DNA of 64,000 nucleotides, taken from the NCBI RefSeq assembly GCF_000021325.1, contig NC_011365.1:248001-312000 (forward strand). The letters are read 5' to 3'. The position numbers and the translations under genes were made by a program. Origin of the DNA: Gluconacetobacter diazotrophicus PA1 5 (GTDB lineage Bacteria > Pseudomonadota > Alphaproteobacteria > Acetobacterales > Acetobacteraceae). Below the pieces are notes generated by a model that saw only the letters and a program-made list of their open reading frames with translations, did no database searches and was not told the DNA's origin. Positions 28,874-38,671 of this stretch are shown here, piece after piece (positions within the stretch are counted from its first letter, which is position 1; each line of letters starts with the position of its first letter).

Positions 28874-30319
28874 TTAGTGTGACACCCTGTCCGCGACATT
28901 AAGGATTCGCAACAATGAGGCATAAACTGCCCGCAAAATAGGCGTTTCCCCTCCTTCGGGCCGTCCGGGTTTGTAATGATCGTTCCAGCCGTAGAGGTCG
29001 ATATGTGCCCAGCGCACGTCTGTTTTGACAAAATTTCGCAAAAAAAGCGCCGCCGTGACGGATCCGGCCATCGGCTTGGCCGATACGTTGTTCAGGTCGG
29101 CCACCGGACTCCGCAGCCAGTCGGCGTATCCGTCCCATAGCGGCAGCCGCCACAGCGGATCGCACTGGGCCGTGCCGGCTTCCAGGATCGCCTGGGCGAC
29201 GGCGTCGTCGGGGCTGAACAGGGCCGGCAGGTCCGGACCCAGCGCCACCCGCGCGGCGCCGGTCAGGGTGGCCGCGTCGATCAGCAGGTCCGGGGCGGCG
29301 GCACAGGCATCGGTCAGCAGGTCGCACAGGACCAGGCGCCCTTCGGCATCGGTGTTACCGATTTCCACCGTCAGGCCCGAGCGGGTCACGACCACGTCCG
29401 AGGGCCGCATCGCCTCGCCCGACACGCTGTTTTCCACGCAGCCCAGCCGCAGTTCCAGGCGGATCGGCAGGTCGCGGGTCAGGATCAGGTGCGCCAGCGA
29501 CAGCATCACCGCCGCACCGCCCATGTCCTTCTTCATGCGCAGCATCCCCGATGGCTGCTTCAGGTCGTACCCGCCGGTATCGAAGCACACGCCCTTGCCC
29601 ACCAGCGACAGCAGGGGGGCATCGGGACCGGCGGCGCTGCCCTGCCAACGCGCGATGACGACCTTCGGTGCCCGGGCCGATCCGGCGCCGACATGCGCGA
29701 TGGTGGGATAGGCGCGGGCCAGGTCACGCCCCTTGACCGTTTCGACCCGCGCGCCCAGCGGATTCAGCATATGGCGGGCGGCGCGGGCCAGTTCGGCCGG
29801 GCCCATCAGGTTGGGCGGCGTGTTGATCAGGTCCCTGCCCAGCCGGATCGCATGGGCCACTTCGGCCCCTGCCCCGCCGCCCGCCGGCACGATCAGGCGG
29901 GCGATGTCCTTGCCCGGCGGCGACGCCTCAGCCCGTCCGAAGGCCGGCATGCGATAGGCCCCCAGGCAGAAGCCCAGGACCGCCGTCGCGGGCGCCACAC
30001 CATCGGGCAGCGCGATCTTCCACGCCCCGGGCGGCAGCGACCCGGCCAGACCGCCGAACTGGAACGGATCGGCCGCCCCGCCGTCCGCCCCCGTGCGCAC
30101 ACCCAGCACCGCCGCCGCCACGCCGTTGGCACCGGGAATCAGCGCCAGTTCTCCGGGACGGGCCTGAAAGCCGGTATCCCGCGCGAAGGCGGCGCCCGTT
30201 GCCCCGATTCGCTCGCCCAGGGTGCCCAGTTCGGCCTGCGGCAGGGCGTGAATCGTCCGCACGCCGGCGCGGCGGCCCCGCGTCGGGGGCAACAGGCAGG
30301 GAAATTCCTCGATAGACAT
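28874..30319 (-). CDS. Leucyl aminopeptidase (M17 family)
   Basis: 481 aa from the ATG at 30319, which has GGAG eight bases upstream; the frame stays open far upstream under the helicase gene but that is an antisense shadow. M17 aminopeptidases remove N-terminal residues with two metal ions. The metal and catalytic motifs are present: GKGVCFDTGGYDLK, KKDMGGAAV and NTDAEGRLVLCD, all in the C-terminal half, after a poorly conserved N domain of about 170 residues. DLINTPPNLMGP marks the domain junction. It probably functions as a hexamer in the cytoplasm. No operon partner is apparent. Confidence 0.9.
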   Translation of the reverse strand: MSIEEFPCLLPPTRGRRAGVRTIHALPQAELGTLGERIGATGAAFARDTGFQARPGELALIPGANGVAAAVLGVRTGADGGAADPFQFGGLAGSLPPGAWKIALPDGVAPATAVLGFCLGAYRMPAFGRAEASPPGKDIARLIVPAGGGAGAEVAHAIRLGRDLINTPPNLMGPAELARAARHMLNPLGARVETVKGRDLARAYPTIAHVGAGSARAPKVVIARWQGSAAGPDAPLLSLVGKGVCFDTGGYDLKQPSGMLRMKKDMGGAAVMLSLAHLILTRDLPIRLELRLGCVENSVSGEAMRPSDVVVTRSGLTVEIGNTDAEGRLVLCDLLTDACAAAPDLLIDAATLTGAARVALGPDLPALFSPDDAVAQAILEAGTAQCDPLWRLPLWDGYADWLRSPVADLNNVSAKPMAGSVTAALFLRNFVKTDVRWAHIDLYGWNDHYKPGRPEGGETPILRAVYASLLRILNVADRVSH

Positions 30320-30511
30320 CAGCGATCTCCGCGATCCAGTGGCCGCCAGCGTGCGTCCCTGGCGGCGGCAACGCAACCGCCGGCGCGCAATTCCACGTTT
30401 CCCATGCGGGTTTTGCTTGCAATCCGTCCGGCGCCATCTGAGCATGTACCCATGCTGGGTGTACCCTCGGGGGCTGGCCCCCTTCGCGCCGTGCGACGCT
30501 CCTCCAACCCC

Positions 30512-33124
30512 ATGACCGCCCAGCGTGTCAGGGCGATTCTCGGTCCGACCAATACAGGGAAGACCCACCTCGCCATCGAACGCCTGCTGGCGCATTCCAG
30601 CGGCATCATCGGCTTTCCGCTCCGGCTGCTGGCGCGCGAGAATTACGAACGCATGGTCGCCGCCAAGGGGGCCGCCTCCGTCGCGCTGATCACGGGCGAG
30701 GAAAAGATCGTCCCGCCGAACGCCCGCTGGTTTTCCTGTACCGTCGAGGCCATGCCCCTGGACCAGATGGCGGAATTCGTCGCGGTCGATGAAATCCAGC
30801 TCTGCGCCGATCCCGATCGGGGGCATGTCTTCACCGACCGGCTGCTGCACGCCCGCGGACTCGTCGAAACGATGTTCCTGGGCGCGGAAACGATTCGCCC
30901 CCTGCTGCGCCGGCTGGTGCCGGGGGTGGAAATCGAAAGCCGCCCGCGCCTGTCCCAGTTGACCCATCTGGGCGGAAGCAAGCTGACACGCCTGCCGCCG
31001 CGATCGGCCATCGTCGCGTTCTCGGCAACCGAAGTGTATGCCATTGCGGAACTGATCCGCCGCCGCCGGGGCGGATGCGCGGTGGTCATGGGCCAGTTGT
31101 CGCCCCGCACCCGCAACGCGCAGGTGGCGCTGTACCAGGATCGCGAGGTCGATTACCTGGTGGCGACGGACGCGATCGGCATGGGGCTGAACATGGACGT
31201 CAACCATGTGGCGTTCGCCGGCCTGTCGAAATTCGACGGCGCCCGCGCCCGCCCGCTGTCGCCGGCGGAAATCGCGCAGATCGCGGGGCGGGCCGGACGG
31301 GGCATGCGCGACGGCACGTTCGGCACCACGGGCACCTGCCCCGCCCTGCCGGACGAGATTGCCGAAGCGGTGGAGACCCATCGTTTCGACCCGATCGAGC
31401 GGCTGTTCTGGCGGAACAGCGACCTGGATTTCGCCGGCCCCGACGCGCTGCTGGCCAGCCTGAACCGCCCCCCGCCGACCCATGGCCTGACGGCGGGCAA
31501 TGAGGCATCGGACGTGATGACCCTGTCCAGCCTGGCGTCGGTGCCGGACATCCGGGCGCTGGTCCGGTCCTCGCGCGCCACACGGCTGCTGTGGGACGCC
31601 TGCCAGATCCCGGATTTCCGCAAGCTTGGCGATGAGACGCACACCAGGCTGTGCGCCCGAATCTTCACCCATGTCATCCGCGACGGACATGTTCCCGAGG
31701 CCTGGATGGAGTCGCAGATCGCGGCCTTTGCCCGCCCCGAAGGCGATATCGATTCGCTGATGCACCGCCTGTCGGGCATTCGCGTCTGTTCCTACATCGC
31801 CGCGCGCCGCGACTGGGTGCGCGATGCCGCGCGCTGGCAGGAGCGTGCGCGCGTGGTCGAGGACCAGTTGTCGGACGCGCTGCATGAACGGCTGACGGCG
31901 CGCTTCGTGGACCGGCGGGCGGCATCGCTGATCCGCCGCCTGGACGAATCGTCGGGCGATGACGAGTTGCTGTCCGCCGTCACCAGCCGAGGCGAGGTCG
32001 TGGTCGAGGGCCACCCGGTGGGGCGCGTCGCCGGCCTGGACCTGCTGCCCGACCCGGACTGCGATCATCCGGACCGGCGGCTGCTGCTGCGCGCCGCGCG
32101 CCGGGCCCTGCGGTCCGAAATACCCCGTCGCGTCCGCGTCCTGACGGCGGCGGATGACGGCGAGTTCGATTTTTCGGCCGACGGGCGGTTCCTGGTCTGG
32201 GACGATGCCCCCATTGCGCGGCTGCGCGGCGGCGAGGACATGCTGCGCCCGCGGATCGAGGTGCTGGACAATGCCTTCCTGGACGGTGTCCAGCGCGAAC
32301 GCGTCCGCGCGCGCCTGGCCGCCTGGTTGGACCGCCAGGTGCAGGACGTCATGGCACCCCTGTTCGCCGCACGCGCCGCCGTCGAGCAGGACCCGGCGCT
32401 GCGCGGCGTCATGCATCGCCTGATGGAACAGGGCGGCGTGGTCGCGGACGTCGGCCCCCTGTCCCCGGTGTTGCGGGCCCGGCTGAAGACGCTGGGGGTA
32501 CGGGTCGGGCGGCACGCGGTGCTGATGCCCGCGCTGCTGCGCCCCCATGCCATGCGCCTGCGCGCTATCCTGCTGGCCGTGCGCGCCGGCCGGCCGATCC
32601 CGGCCATCCCGTCCGCTGGCGCGGTGTCGGTGCCGGTGGACGACCCGCGCGACCTGTTGCTGGCGCCGCTGGGCTGGATCGTGGCGGGGCCGGTGCGGCT
32701 GCGCCTGGACATTGCCGAAAAGATGTCCGCCGAATTGCGCTGGCGGGCGCGCAACGGCCCGGTCCCGCTGCCCGACGGCCTGTCGTCGCGCCTGGGCGTC
32801 CGGCCCGAGGCCGTGGCCGCGATCCTGAAGGCGCTGGATATTCCCGTCCGCGCGGCCCGCCCGCTGAAGGACAGCGAATACGGCCCCGTCGCGCCGCCGA
32901 TGCTGGCCGTCACCCAGGACGCGCGACGGCGCCAGCGGCAACAGCAACAGCGCACACGCCCCGTCCCGGTCGAAATGGACCGTCCCGCCGGGCCCGCCAC
33001 CGGATTCGCGGTGGCGGATCGATCCCGCCCCGCGCCCCGGCCCGGCGGCGAGCGCCGGCCGGCGACGCATGTCCCGGACGGCCCTTTCGCCGCACTGGCG
33101 GTGCTGAAACAGCGCCGGTCATGA
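30512..33124 (+). CDS. SUV3-like DEAD/DEAH-box helicase
   Basis: 870 aa from the ATG at 30512; an ATG at 30452 would add 20 residues, and neither has a strong ribosome-binding site. The helicase core occupies the first about 330 residues: Walker A GPTNTGKTH near residue 10, VDEIQLC (DExx box), SATEV, ATDAIGMGLNMDV and QIAGRAGRG. This is the pattern of the mitochondrial RNA helicase SUV3 and its alphaproteobacterial relatives. The remaining 500 residues hold the helical C-terminal domains and end in a basic Gln/Arg-rich tail. It overlaps the S4-domain gene by 4 bp, which supports an RNA-related role. Confidence 0.87.
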   Translation: MTAQRVRAILGPTNTGKTHLAIERLLAHSSGIIGFPLRLLARENYERMVAAKGAASVALITGEEKIVPPNARWFSCTVEAMPLDQMAEFVAVDEIQLCADPDRGHVFTDRLLHARGLVETMFLGAETIRPLLRRLVPGVEIESRPRLSQLTHLGGSKLTRLPPRSAIVAFSATEVYAIAELIRRRRGGCAVVMGQLSPRTRNAQVALYQDREVDYLVATDAIGMGLNMDVNHVAFAGLSKFDGARARPLSPAEIAQIAGRAGRGMRDGTFGTTGTCPALPDEIAEAVETHRFDPIERLFWRNSDLDFAGPDALLASLNRPPPTHGLTAGNEASDVMTLSSLASVPDIRALVRSSRATRLLWDACQIPDFRKLGDETHTRLCARIFTHVIRDGHVPEAWMESQIAAFARPEGDIDSLMHRLSGIRVCSYIAARRDWVRDAARWQERARVVEDQLSDALHERLTARFVDRRAASLIRRLDESSGDDELLSAVTSRGEVVVEGHPVGRVAGLDLLPDPDCDHPDRRLLLRAARRALRSEIPRRVRVLTAADDGEFDFSADGRFLVWDDAPIARLRGGEDMLRPRIEVLDNAFLDGVQRERVRARLAAWLDRQVQDVMAPLFAARAAVEQDPALRGVMHRLMEQGGVVADVGPLSPVLRARLKTLGVRVGRHAVLMPALLRPHAMRLRAILLAVRAGRPIPAIPSAGAVSVPVDDPRDLLLAPLGWIVAGPVRLRLDIAEKMSAELRWRARNGPVPLPDGLSSRLGVRPEAVAAILKALDIPVRAARPLKDSEYGPVAPPMLAVTQDARRRQRQQQQRTRPVPVEMDRPAGPATGFAVADRSRPAPRPGGERRPATHVPDGPFAALAVLKQRRS

Positions 33125-33450
33125 AGGAAGACCGCCACCCAGCCGCCAGCGGGGCGGATGACGCCGCGATCGCGGCGCAGCGGCTGGATTTGTGGCTGTG
33201 GTGCGCCCGGTTCGCGCGACATCGCCCCGATTGCGCCCGCATGGCGCAGGATGGGCTGGTACGCATCAACCGCCAGCGAACCGAGAAAGCCCACGCCCTG
33301 GTGCGGCGGGGGGACGTCCTGACCCTGCCGGGAGCGGGGGATCATGGCGTGATGGTCGTGCGGGTCCTGGGCCTGGTACCGCGACGCGGATCGGCCACGC
33401 TTGCCCGCCTGCTCTATGATATAGTGCCCGAGCAGGCAGAGGCTGGATAG
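33121..33450 (+). CDS. S4-domain RNA-binding protein (HslR/Hsp15-like)
   Basis: 109 aa; start overlaps the helicase stop (ATGA), so it is translationally coupled. The S4 fold is clear: QRLDLWLWCARFARHRPDCARMAQDGLVRINRQ followed by KAHALVRRGDVLTLP. The family member Hsp15 binds stalled 50S subunits carrying nascent chains and recycles them. The short acidic/basic flanks fit this small family. Its fusion into an operon with a SUV3-like helicase suggests joint work on RNA or ribosomes. Confidence 0.88.
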   Translation: MKEDRHPAASGADDAAIAAQRLDLWLWCARFARHRPDCARMAQDGLVRINRQRTEKAHALVRRGDVLTLPGAGDHGVMVVRVLGLVPRRGSATLARLLYDIVPEQAEAG

Positions 33451-33638
33451 TGCCATAAGCGGGCCCGCCATCCAGGTCGTCTTTGGCTCGCCCTTTGACT
33501 TGCCATGGCGCCAAAAGGCTTTCATACCTGCCCGCATCGTAGGCGAGGACCCGCAAACGGCCCCTCGCCGGCCCCAGGCTGGTCCGATGTCATCAACAGG
33601 CGATGCCATCCCCAGCATCAGATAATCGGAGACGAGCG

Positions 33639-33971
33639 ATGACCTACGTGGTCACCGAAAACTGCATCCGCTGCAAATTCATGGACTGTGTCGAGGTGTG
33701 CCCGGTCGACTGCTTCTATGCCGGCGAAAATTTCCTGGTCATCAACCCCGATGAGTGCATCGATTGCGGCGTGTGTGAGCCTGAATGCCCGGCGGAAGCC
33801 ATCGTCCCCGACAGCGACGACCGCGCCGCGGCCTGGGCCGAGATCAACGCATCCTATTCCGCCAAATGGCCCAACATCACCCGCAAGGGTACCGCCCCGG
33901 CCGATGCCGAGGAATGGAAGGACAAGCCGGGCAAGAAGGACCTGCTGTCCCCCGAGCCGCACAAGGACTGA
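33639..33971 (+). CDS. fdxA: 7Fe ferredoxin FdxA
   Basis: 110 aa from the ATG at 33639 with CGGAGACGAG upstream. It starts [17 protein letters not shown] and has the cysteine pattern [18 protein letters not shown] then [15 protein letters not shown], which binds one 3Fe-4S and one 4Fe-4S cluster as in Azotobacter-type FdI. A C-terminal extension of about 45 residues ([19 protein letters not shown]) is normal in this group. It is a soluble cytoplasmic electron carrier. Partners are not shown by context; three hairpins follow it. Confidence 0.95.
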   Translation: MTYVVTENCIRCKFMDCVEVCPVDCFYAGENFLVINPDECIDCGVCEPECPAEAIVPDSDDRAAAWAEINASYSAKWPNITRKGTAPADAEEWKDKPGKKDLLSPEPHKD

Positions 33972-33985
33972 GCAGAAGACGACAC

Positions 33986-34011
33986 CCCGTCGGGATAATA
34001 CCCGGCGGGGC
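33986..34011 (+). other. Hairpin in the fdxA 3' region
   Basis: Inverted repeat CCCCGTCGGG / CCCGGCGGGG with a 6-nt loop (ATAATA) and one G-T type mismatch, starting 14 bp after the fdxA stop. There is no T run, so it is more likely an mRNA-stabilising 3' hairpin than a terminator. Confidence 0.4.
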
Positions 34012-34034
34012 ACAGGGCCCGCCCCGGACACATG

Positions 34035-34072
34035 AAAAGGCCGGTGAGGATTTCTCCTCACCGGCCTTTTTC
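34035..34072 (+). terminator. Intrinsic terminator after fdxA
   Basis: Perfect 16-bp stem AAAAGGCCGGTGAGGA / TCCTCACCGGCCTTTT with a TTTC loop, followed by another T. The A and T runs at both ends make it usable from either strand, so it can also back up termination of the convergent cyo operon. Confidence 0.85.
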
Positions 34073-34076
34073 AATG

Positions 34077-34107
34077 AAAAACGTGACCGGGCCGAAACCC
34101 GGTCACG
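34077..34107 (-). terminator. Intrinsic terminator of the cyoABCD operon
   Basis: Stem CGTGACCGGG / CCCGGTCACG (arms 34082-34091 and 34098-34107) with a 6-nt loop; in the minus direction it is followed by TTTTT at 34081-34077. It lies about 60 bp after the cyoD stop. Confidence 0.8.
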
Positions 34108-34163
34108 CTCTCCATGCGGACAGTCCAGGACCCAGGTGCCCGGGGGCACCTGGATGATGGCTG

Positions 34164-34496
34164 TTACCGCGACATCATGTTGATCGCGGTGTCGTGCATG
34201 ATGAACACGGTGCCGACGATCAGGATCAGCACCGCCGTAACCGTGAAGACGAAGGCCATCACGTTCCAACGCTGCTCGGACGACGTGTTCATGTGGAGGA
34301 AGAACACCAGATGAACCACGACCTGCACCGCCGCCAGGATGGCGATGGCGGCAATCGTGCCGGACGGCGAGAAGCTGTGCGCCATGACGACGCCGAAGGC
34401 CGCCGCCGTCAGCACGACGGAAATCACGAACCCGGTAAGGTAAGACCCTACGCTTCCGTGGCTCGAGCCCGAATGGGCAGTGTGCGCGTCAGCCAT
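34164..34496 (-). CDS. cyoD: Quinol oxidase subunit IV
   Basis: 110 aa, three membrane helices (about 22-42, 48-68 and 80-102). The family segment HGSVGSYLTGFVISVVLT opens helix 1 and HLVFFLHMNTSSEQRWNV lies between helices 2 and 3. CyoD helps assemble the oxidase, probably stabilising copper and haem in subunit I. Its ATG overlaps the cyoC stop by one base (TGATG). A 9-bp hairpin (34132-34153) lies just after its stop, ahead of the terminator. Confidence 0.95.
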   Translation of the reverse strand: MADAHTAHSGSSHGSVGSYLTGFVISVVLTAAAFGVVMAHSFSPSGTIAAIAILAAVQVVVHLVFFLHMNTSSEQRWNVMAFVFTVTAVLILIVGTVFIMHDTAINMMSR

Positions 34497-35101
34497 CAGA
34501 TCACACTCATCAGATAGACAAAGGTGAAGACACAGATCCAGACGATGTCCAGAAAGTGCCAGAACAGGCTGAGGCAGGTCAGCTTGTTCATCATCCGCTC
34601 GGACAGGACGGTCTGGCCCATCGACTGGACCATCAGGACCGCCATCCACAGCAGGCCGCAGGTCACGTGCAGGCCGTGCGTTCCCACCAGGGTGAAGAAG
34701 GACGACAGGAACGCGCTGCGATCCGGGCCGTTGCCTTCAGCCACCATATGCGAGAATTCGCGGATTTCCATGAACAGGAACCCCAGACCCATCAGGAAGG
34801 TCAGGACCAGCCATCCTCGCATCGCGCCCAGCTTGTTCTTGTGGGCGTTGATCATGGCAAAGCCATAGGTGATCGAGCTGACCAGCAGAAGCGCCGTTTC
34901 AATCCCGACGCCATTCAGCTCGAAGAGGTCCTTGCCGGTGGGACCACCGGCAAACTGGGTGCGCATCACCGCGAACACTGCGAACAGTGTGCCGAAGATG
35001 AGGCAGTCCGTCATCAGATACAGCCAGAACCCGAACACCACCGGAGATTCGTGGTGTTCCTCGTGGGCGTGGGCCGCGTCAGCAGTTATATCGTGCGCCA
35101 T
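34496..35101 (-). CDS. cyoC: Quinol oxidase subunit III
   Basis: 201 aa with five membrane helices, the normal form of quinol-oxidase subunit III. Recognisable segments are [23 protein letters not shown] in helix 1, [21 protein letters not shown], and [14 protein letters not shown] near residue 145. It stabilises the catalytic subunit and its proton uptake. Start and stop overlap cyoB (TAATG) and cyoD by single bases. Confidence 0.96.
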   Translation of the reverse strand: MAHDITADAAHAHEEHHESPVVFGFWLYLMTDCLIFGTLFAVFAVMRTQFAGGPTGKDLFELNGVGIETALLLVSSITYGFAMINAHKNKLGAMRGWLVLTFLMGLGFLFMEIREFSHMVAEGNGPDRSAFLSSFFTLVGTHGLHVTCGLLWMAVLMVQSMGQTVLSERMMNKLTCLSLFWHFLDIVWICVFTFVYLMSVI

Positions 35102-37095
35102 TATTCCGCCGCCTGTGCTGCCAAGAGGTTACGGGTATGCTCGTTCTCGATACGGGCAACTTCGGCCGCCGGCACGTAGTAGTCGACGTCGTTGTTGCTG
35201 CTCCGCGCGATCAGGGTCCCAATGACACCGAGCAGGCCGACAGCCGCGAGCCACCAGATGTACCAGACCGCGGCGAAGCCGAGGATCAGGCTGAACACAC
35301 CGATGAAGAAGCCAGCCGACGTGTTCTTCGGCATGTGGATCGGCTGATAGGTCGCACCGGCCGAACGGGTGTCGATGCCGGCTTCCTTGTCGTGGGCGAA
35401 GGCATCCAGCTCGTGCACCGTGGGCACAACCGCGAAGTTGTAGAACGGCGGCGGGGACGAGGTGGACCATTCCAGCGTGCGCGCATTCCACGGATCGCCC
35501 GTCAGGTCACGGCTTTCCGGCAGGTTGCGGTCACGGATCGAGACATAGATCTGGGTCAGCTGGCAGACCACGCCCAGCGCGACGATCGCGGCGCCGATCG
35601 AGGCCATCACCATCCACGGATGCCAGGCCGGGTTGTCATAGTGGTTCATGCGACGCGTCATGCCCTCGAAACCCAGGACATAGAGCGGCATGAACGCCAT
35701 GTAGAAACCCACGAGCCAGCACCAGAAGGCACGCTTGCCCCAGGCTTCGTTCATCTTGAAGCCGAAAGCCTTCGGCCACCAGAAAGCCATCGCGGCGACA
35801 TAACCGAAATACACACCGCCGATGATGACGTTGTGGAAGTGGGCGATGACGAACAGGCTGTTGTGCAGGACGAAGTCGGCGGCCGGGATGGCCAGCATGA
35901 CGCCGGTCATGCCACCGATGGAGAAGGTGACCATGAAGCCGATCACCCAGTACATGATGCCGTTGAACTCAACACGGCCCTTGTAGATGGTGAACAGCCA
36001 GTTGAAGATCTTCACGCCCGTCGGGATCGCGATGATCATCGTCATGATGCCGAAGAACGCGTTGACGTTGGCGCCGGCGCCCATGGTGAAGAAGTGATGC
36101 GCCCATACCACCAGCGACAGGCCCATGATCGAGCAGGTCGCGTAGACCATGGTGTTGTAGCCGAACAGCGGCTTGCGCGAGAAGGTCTGCGTGATTTCCG
36201 AGAACGCGCCGAAGGCCGGCAGGACCAGGATGTAGACTTCCGGATGACCCCACGCCCAGATCAGGTTGAGGTACAGCATCTGGTTGCCGCCACCGTCATT
36301 GGTGAAGAAGTGCATCCCGAAATAACGGTCCAGACCCAGCAGAGCCAGGGCCACCGTCAGGAACGGGAACGCCACCATGATCAGCACGGTGTTGCAGAGG
36401 ATGGTCCAGGTGAACACCGGCATCTTCATGAAGGTCATGCCGGGGGCGCGCATCTTCACGATGGTCGTGAAGAAGTTGATGCCCGTCAGCAGCGTGCCGA
36501 CACCCGAAAGCTGCACGGCCCAGATGTAGTAGTCGACGCCGACGCCGGGGCTGAACTGCAGTTCCGACAGGGGCGGATACGCCAGCCAGCCGCACTGCGA
36601 GAACTCGCCGATGAACAGCGAGATGTTGATCAGGACGAAGCTGATCGTCGTCATCCAGAAGCTGACCGAGTTCACGAACGGGAAGGCCACGTCGCGGGCA
36701 CCGATCTGCAGCGGCACGATCACGTTCATCAGTCCGCTCATGAACGCCATCGCCATGAAGAAGATCATGATGGTGCCGTGGGCCGAGAAGATCTGGTCGT
36801 AATGGTGCGGCGGCAGGTAGCCCGGATTGCCGGCATAGGCCAGCGCGAGCTGCGAGCGCATCATGACGGCGTCCGCGAAGCCGCGGGCAAGGGCGAGCAG
36901 GGCCAAGACGATATACATCACGCCGAGACGCTTGTGATCGACCGAGGTGAGCCACTCTTTCCAGAGATAGCCCCACTTGCCGTAATAGGTGATCAGGCCA
37001 AGGACGGCCAGCCCGACGATCGCGACGCCGGCGAAGGTTCCAACAAGAATCGGCACATCGAACGGGATGTCCGACCAGCTTAATTTTCCTAACAT
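35101..37095 (-). CDS. cyoB: Quinol oxidase subunit I (haem-copper catalytic subunit)
   Basis: 664 aa, about 15 membrane helices. It oxidises ubiquinol and reduces oxygen while pumping protons. Haem and copper ligands are seen in [30 protein letters not shown] (His-Tyr crosslink region), [10 protein letters not shown] and [12 protein letters not shown]. The N-terminal extension with an extra helix and the C-terminal helices are those of ubiquinol oxidases rather than cytochrome c oxidases. In acetic acid bacteria this enzyme (also named CyaB) is the main terminal oxidase for ethanol oxidation. It starts 5 bp after cyoA. Confidence 0.97.
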   Translation of the reverse strand: MLGKLSWSDIPFDVPILVGTFAGVAIVGLAVLGLITYYGKWGYLWKEWLTSVDHKRLGVMYIVLALLALARGFADAVMMRSQLALAYAGNPGYLPPHHYDQIFSAHGTIMIFFMAMAFMSGLMNVIVPLQIGARDVAFPFVNSVSFWMTTISFVLINISLFIGEFSQCGWLAYPPLSELQFSPGVGVDYYIWAVQLSGVGTLLTGINFFTTIVKMRAPGMTFMKMPVFTWTILCNTVLIMVAFPFLTVALALLGLDRYFGMHFFTNDGGGNQMLYLNLIWAWGHPEVYILVLPAFGAFSEITQTFSRKPLFGYNTMVYATCSIMGLSLVVWAHHFFTMGAGANVNAFFGIMTMIIAIPTGVKIFNWLFTIYKGRVEFNGIMYWVIGFMVTFSIGGMTGVMLAIPAADFVLHNSLFVIAHFHNVIIGGVYFGYVAAMAFWWPKAFGFKMNEAWGKRAFWCWLVGFYMAFMPLYVLGFEGMTRRMNHYDNPAWHPWMVMASIGAAIVALGVVCQLTQIYVSIRDRNLPESRDLTGDPWNARTLEWSTSSPPPFYNFAVVPTVHELDAFAHDKEAGIDTRSAGATYQPIHMPKNTSAGFFIGVFSLILGFAAVWYIWWLAAVGLLGVIGTLIARSSNNDVDYYVPAAEVARIENEHTRNLLAAQAAE

Positions 37096-37100
37096 CTGTC

Positions 37101-38024
37101 CTATTCCTTCATATTCATGTCGGACATTGCGGACTGCACCGGCTTCAACTTGCCCGTGCCCTCATCCATGATCATGCCGTTGTTGTACTTGGCCACGATC
37201 CCATCGAAGAAGCTGGATGAAACGTGCGAGAAATACTCGACCGGGTTCTTCTCGCTGGGCGCCGCCAGCTTGGGATAGTTCGAACCGTCGAGCTGTTCGG
37301 AGGACGCCTTAACCTTCTGGACCCAGGCGTTGTAGTCGTCGTTGCTCATCGCCAGCGCGCGGAACTGCATGTCCGAGAAGCCGCGGCCGCTGAAGTTGGC
37401 CGATTCACCCAGGTAGTTGCCGGCTTCGTTGGCAATCAGGTGAAGCTGCGTGCGCATGCCGGCCATGGCGTAGACCTGCGAGCCGAGCTGCGGAATGAAG
37501 AACGAGTTCATGACCGAATCAGAGGTGATCCGGAAATCGACCGGCGTATTCACCGGGAAGGCCATCTGGTTGACGGTGGCGATCCCCTCGTCGGGGTAGA
37601 TGAACAGCCACTTCCAGTCCAGGGCGACGACATCGACATGAATCGGCTTCACGTTCGTTTCGTCATCGATCGGGCGATAGGGGTCGAGCGAATGGCAGGT
37701 CTGATAGGTCAGGACCGCCAGGAACAGGATGATCAGGCTGGGCACGAGCCAGATCACGACCTCGATCTTGTTGGAATGCGCCCATTTCGGAAGATATTCG
37801 GCGCTCGTGTTCGACTGGCGGTACTGCCACGCGAACAGCAGCGTCAGGACGATGACCGGCACGACGACCAGCAGCATCGCGTAGGTCGCGCTCAGGATCA
37901 GGCTCTTTTCCTGAACACCGATGACGCCCTTGGGGTTGAGGGTCACCCAGTCACATCCCGCCAAGAGGAACGCTGAGGACAAACACAATAAATTCGATAA
38001 TCTTGGCAAGATTTTTTTCTTCAT
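37101..38024 (-). CDS. cyoA: Quinol oxidase subunit II
   Basis: 307 aa from the ATG at 38024 with GAGG eight bases upstream; the longer frame from 38051 has no such site. A lipoprotein signal ends at LLAGC with Cys24. Two membrane helices follow (about 45-68 and 85-108), then a cupredoxin-fold periplasmic domain with [22 protein letters not shown] and [17 protein letters not shown]. The CuA cysteines of cytochrome c oxidases are missing, as expected for a quinol oxidase. It is the first gene of cyoABCD. No cyoE gene follows in this operon. Confidence 0.96.
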   Translation of the reverse strand: MKKKILPRLSNLLCLSSAFLLAGCDWVTLNPKGVIGVQEKSLILSATYAMLLVVVPVIVLTLLFAWQYRQSNTSAEYLPKWAHSNKIEVVIWLVPSLIILFLAVLTYQTCHSLDPYRPIDDETNVKPIHVDVVALDWKWLFIYPDEGIATVNQMAFPVNTPVDFRITSDSVMNSFFIPQLGSQVYAMAGMRTQLHLIANEAGNYLGESANFSGRGFSDMQFRALAMSNDDYNAWVQKVKASSEQLDGSNYPKLAAPSEKNPVEYFSHVSSSFFDGIVAKYNNGMIMDEGTGKLKPVQSAMSDMNMKE

Positions 38025-38145
38025 CTCACGCCTCGTTGGTTTCGACATCACCCTTGCTCACATGCTCGCTTCGTCCACGGGCTTAAAACAACAACGGTCA
38101 CGTTTCATGTTTACTGCGGAACCCGATCAGGCATCCCACCGTTCT

Positions 38146-38158
38146 TCACTTCAAGTGA
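38146..38158 (-). promoter_or_regulatory. Palindrome upstream of cyoA
   Basis: TCACTT-C-AAGTGA, a perfect 6-bp inverted repeat around one base, lies about 120 bp before the cyoA start. It overlaps a TTGAAG that could serve as a -35 element. It has the size of a dimeric regulator site, but I cannot name the protein. Confidence 0.3.
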
Positions 38159-38606
38159 CATCAAGCCTTCGTCCACCCCCCTGATTCGAATAGGAGGTCT
38201 TCGTCGGATCGTCTCCCTCATGAGTTTACCCCGGCCATTCGACCATGATCTCGATCAAGGATTCCGATCGGCGATGCCCTCCTCCGCCGGATCGGGCAGA
38301 GACGGATACCCTCGTGCCGCCTAGTGTCCAGAAGCGTCCTATCTGCGCAGATACCCTTTCGTACAGTTCTCTATCTGCCTTATCCGACCGGAAGGACCTG
38401 ACAAGCAAGACTTCACATAATGTTTCATATTATTACGAGTCAACGAAATGCCTGGGATTAAGTCCCATGATTTCAACAAGATCCTCGCATGTCGGAGAGT
38501 TCACATCGCCGTCATCGAACTCTTTCCGAGGCAGAATAAGTCTTATTTTTGGCAAATTCCCAAGGCGTTTTTGCCTGCATCTCTTTCCCGGGCCAGGGCG
38601 ATGCAC

Positions 38607-38635
38607 AAAAAAAGCCCCGCCGGATGGCGGGGCTT
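38607..38635 (-). terminator. Intrinsic terminator of the BI-1/YccA gene
   Basis: Stem AAGCCCCGCC / GGCGGGGCTT with loop GGAT; in the minus direction it is followed by a run of T (38613-38607). It lies about 35 bp after the stop of the BI-1 family gene. Confidence 0.88.
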
Positions 38636-38671
38636 GCAGGATTCCGGGACCACGGGGCCCATGGGGTCGCG

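Larger units (their letters stand above)
38025..38671. other. Long intergenic region upstream of cyoA
   Basis: About 650 bp without a convincing gene, with lower GC than its surroundings. It holds the terminator of the BI-1 gene at its right end and presumably the cyo promoter at its left. Small open frames on both strands here lack ribosome-binding sites and family features. The AT-rich stretch around 38400-38440 is unexplained. Confidence 0.5.

Noticed and set aside
28874..33070. A single 1398-codon minus-strand frame covering the aminopeptidase and the helicase region
   Set aside because: Only the part up to 30319 has M17 motifs and a ribosome-binding site. The rest is an antisense shadow of the helicase, rich in Arg/Gln/His as expected from GC-rich complement frames.
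38226..38408. A 60-codon minus-strand frame upstream of cyoA
   Set aside because: No ribosome-binding site, no membrane or domain features, and random composition.
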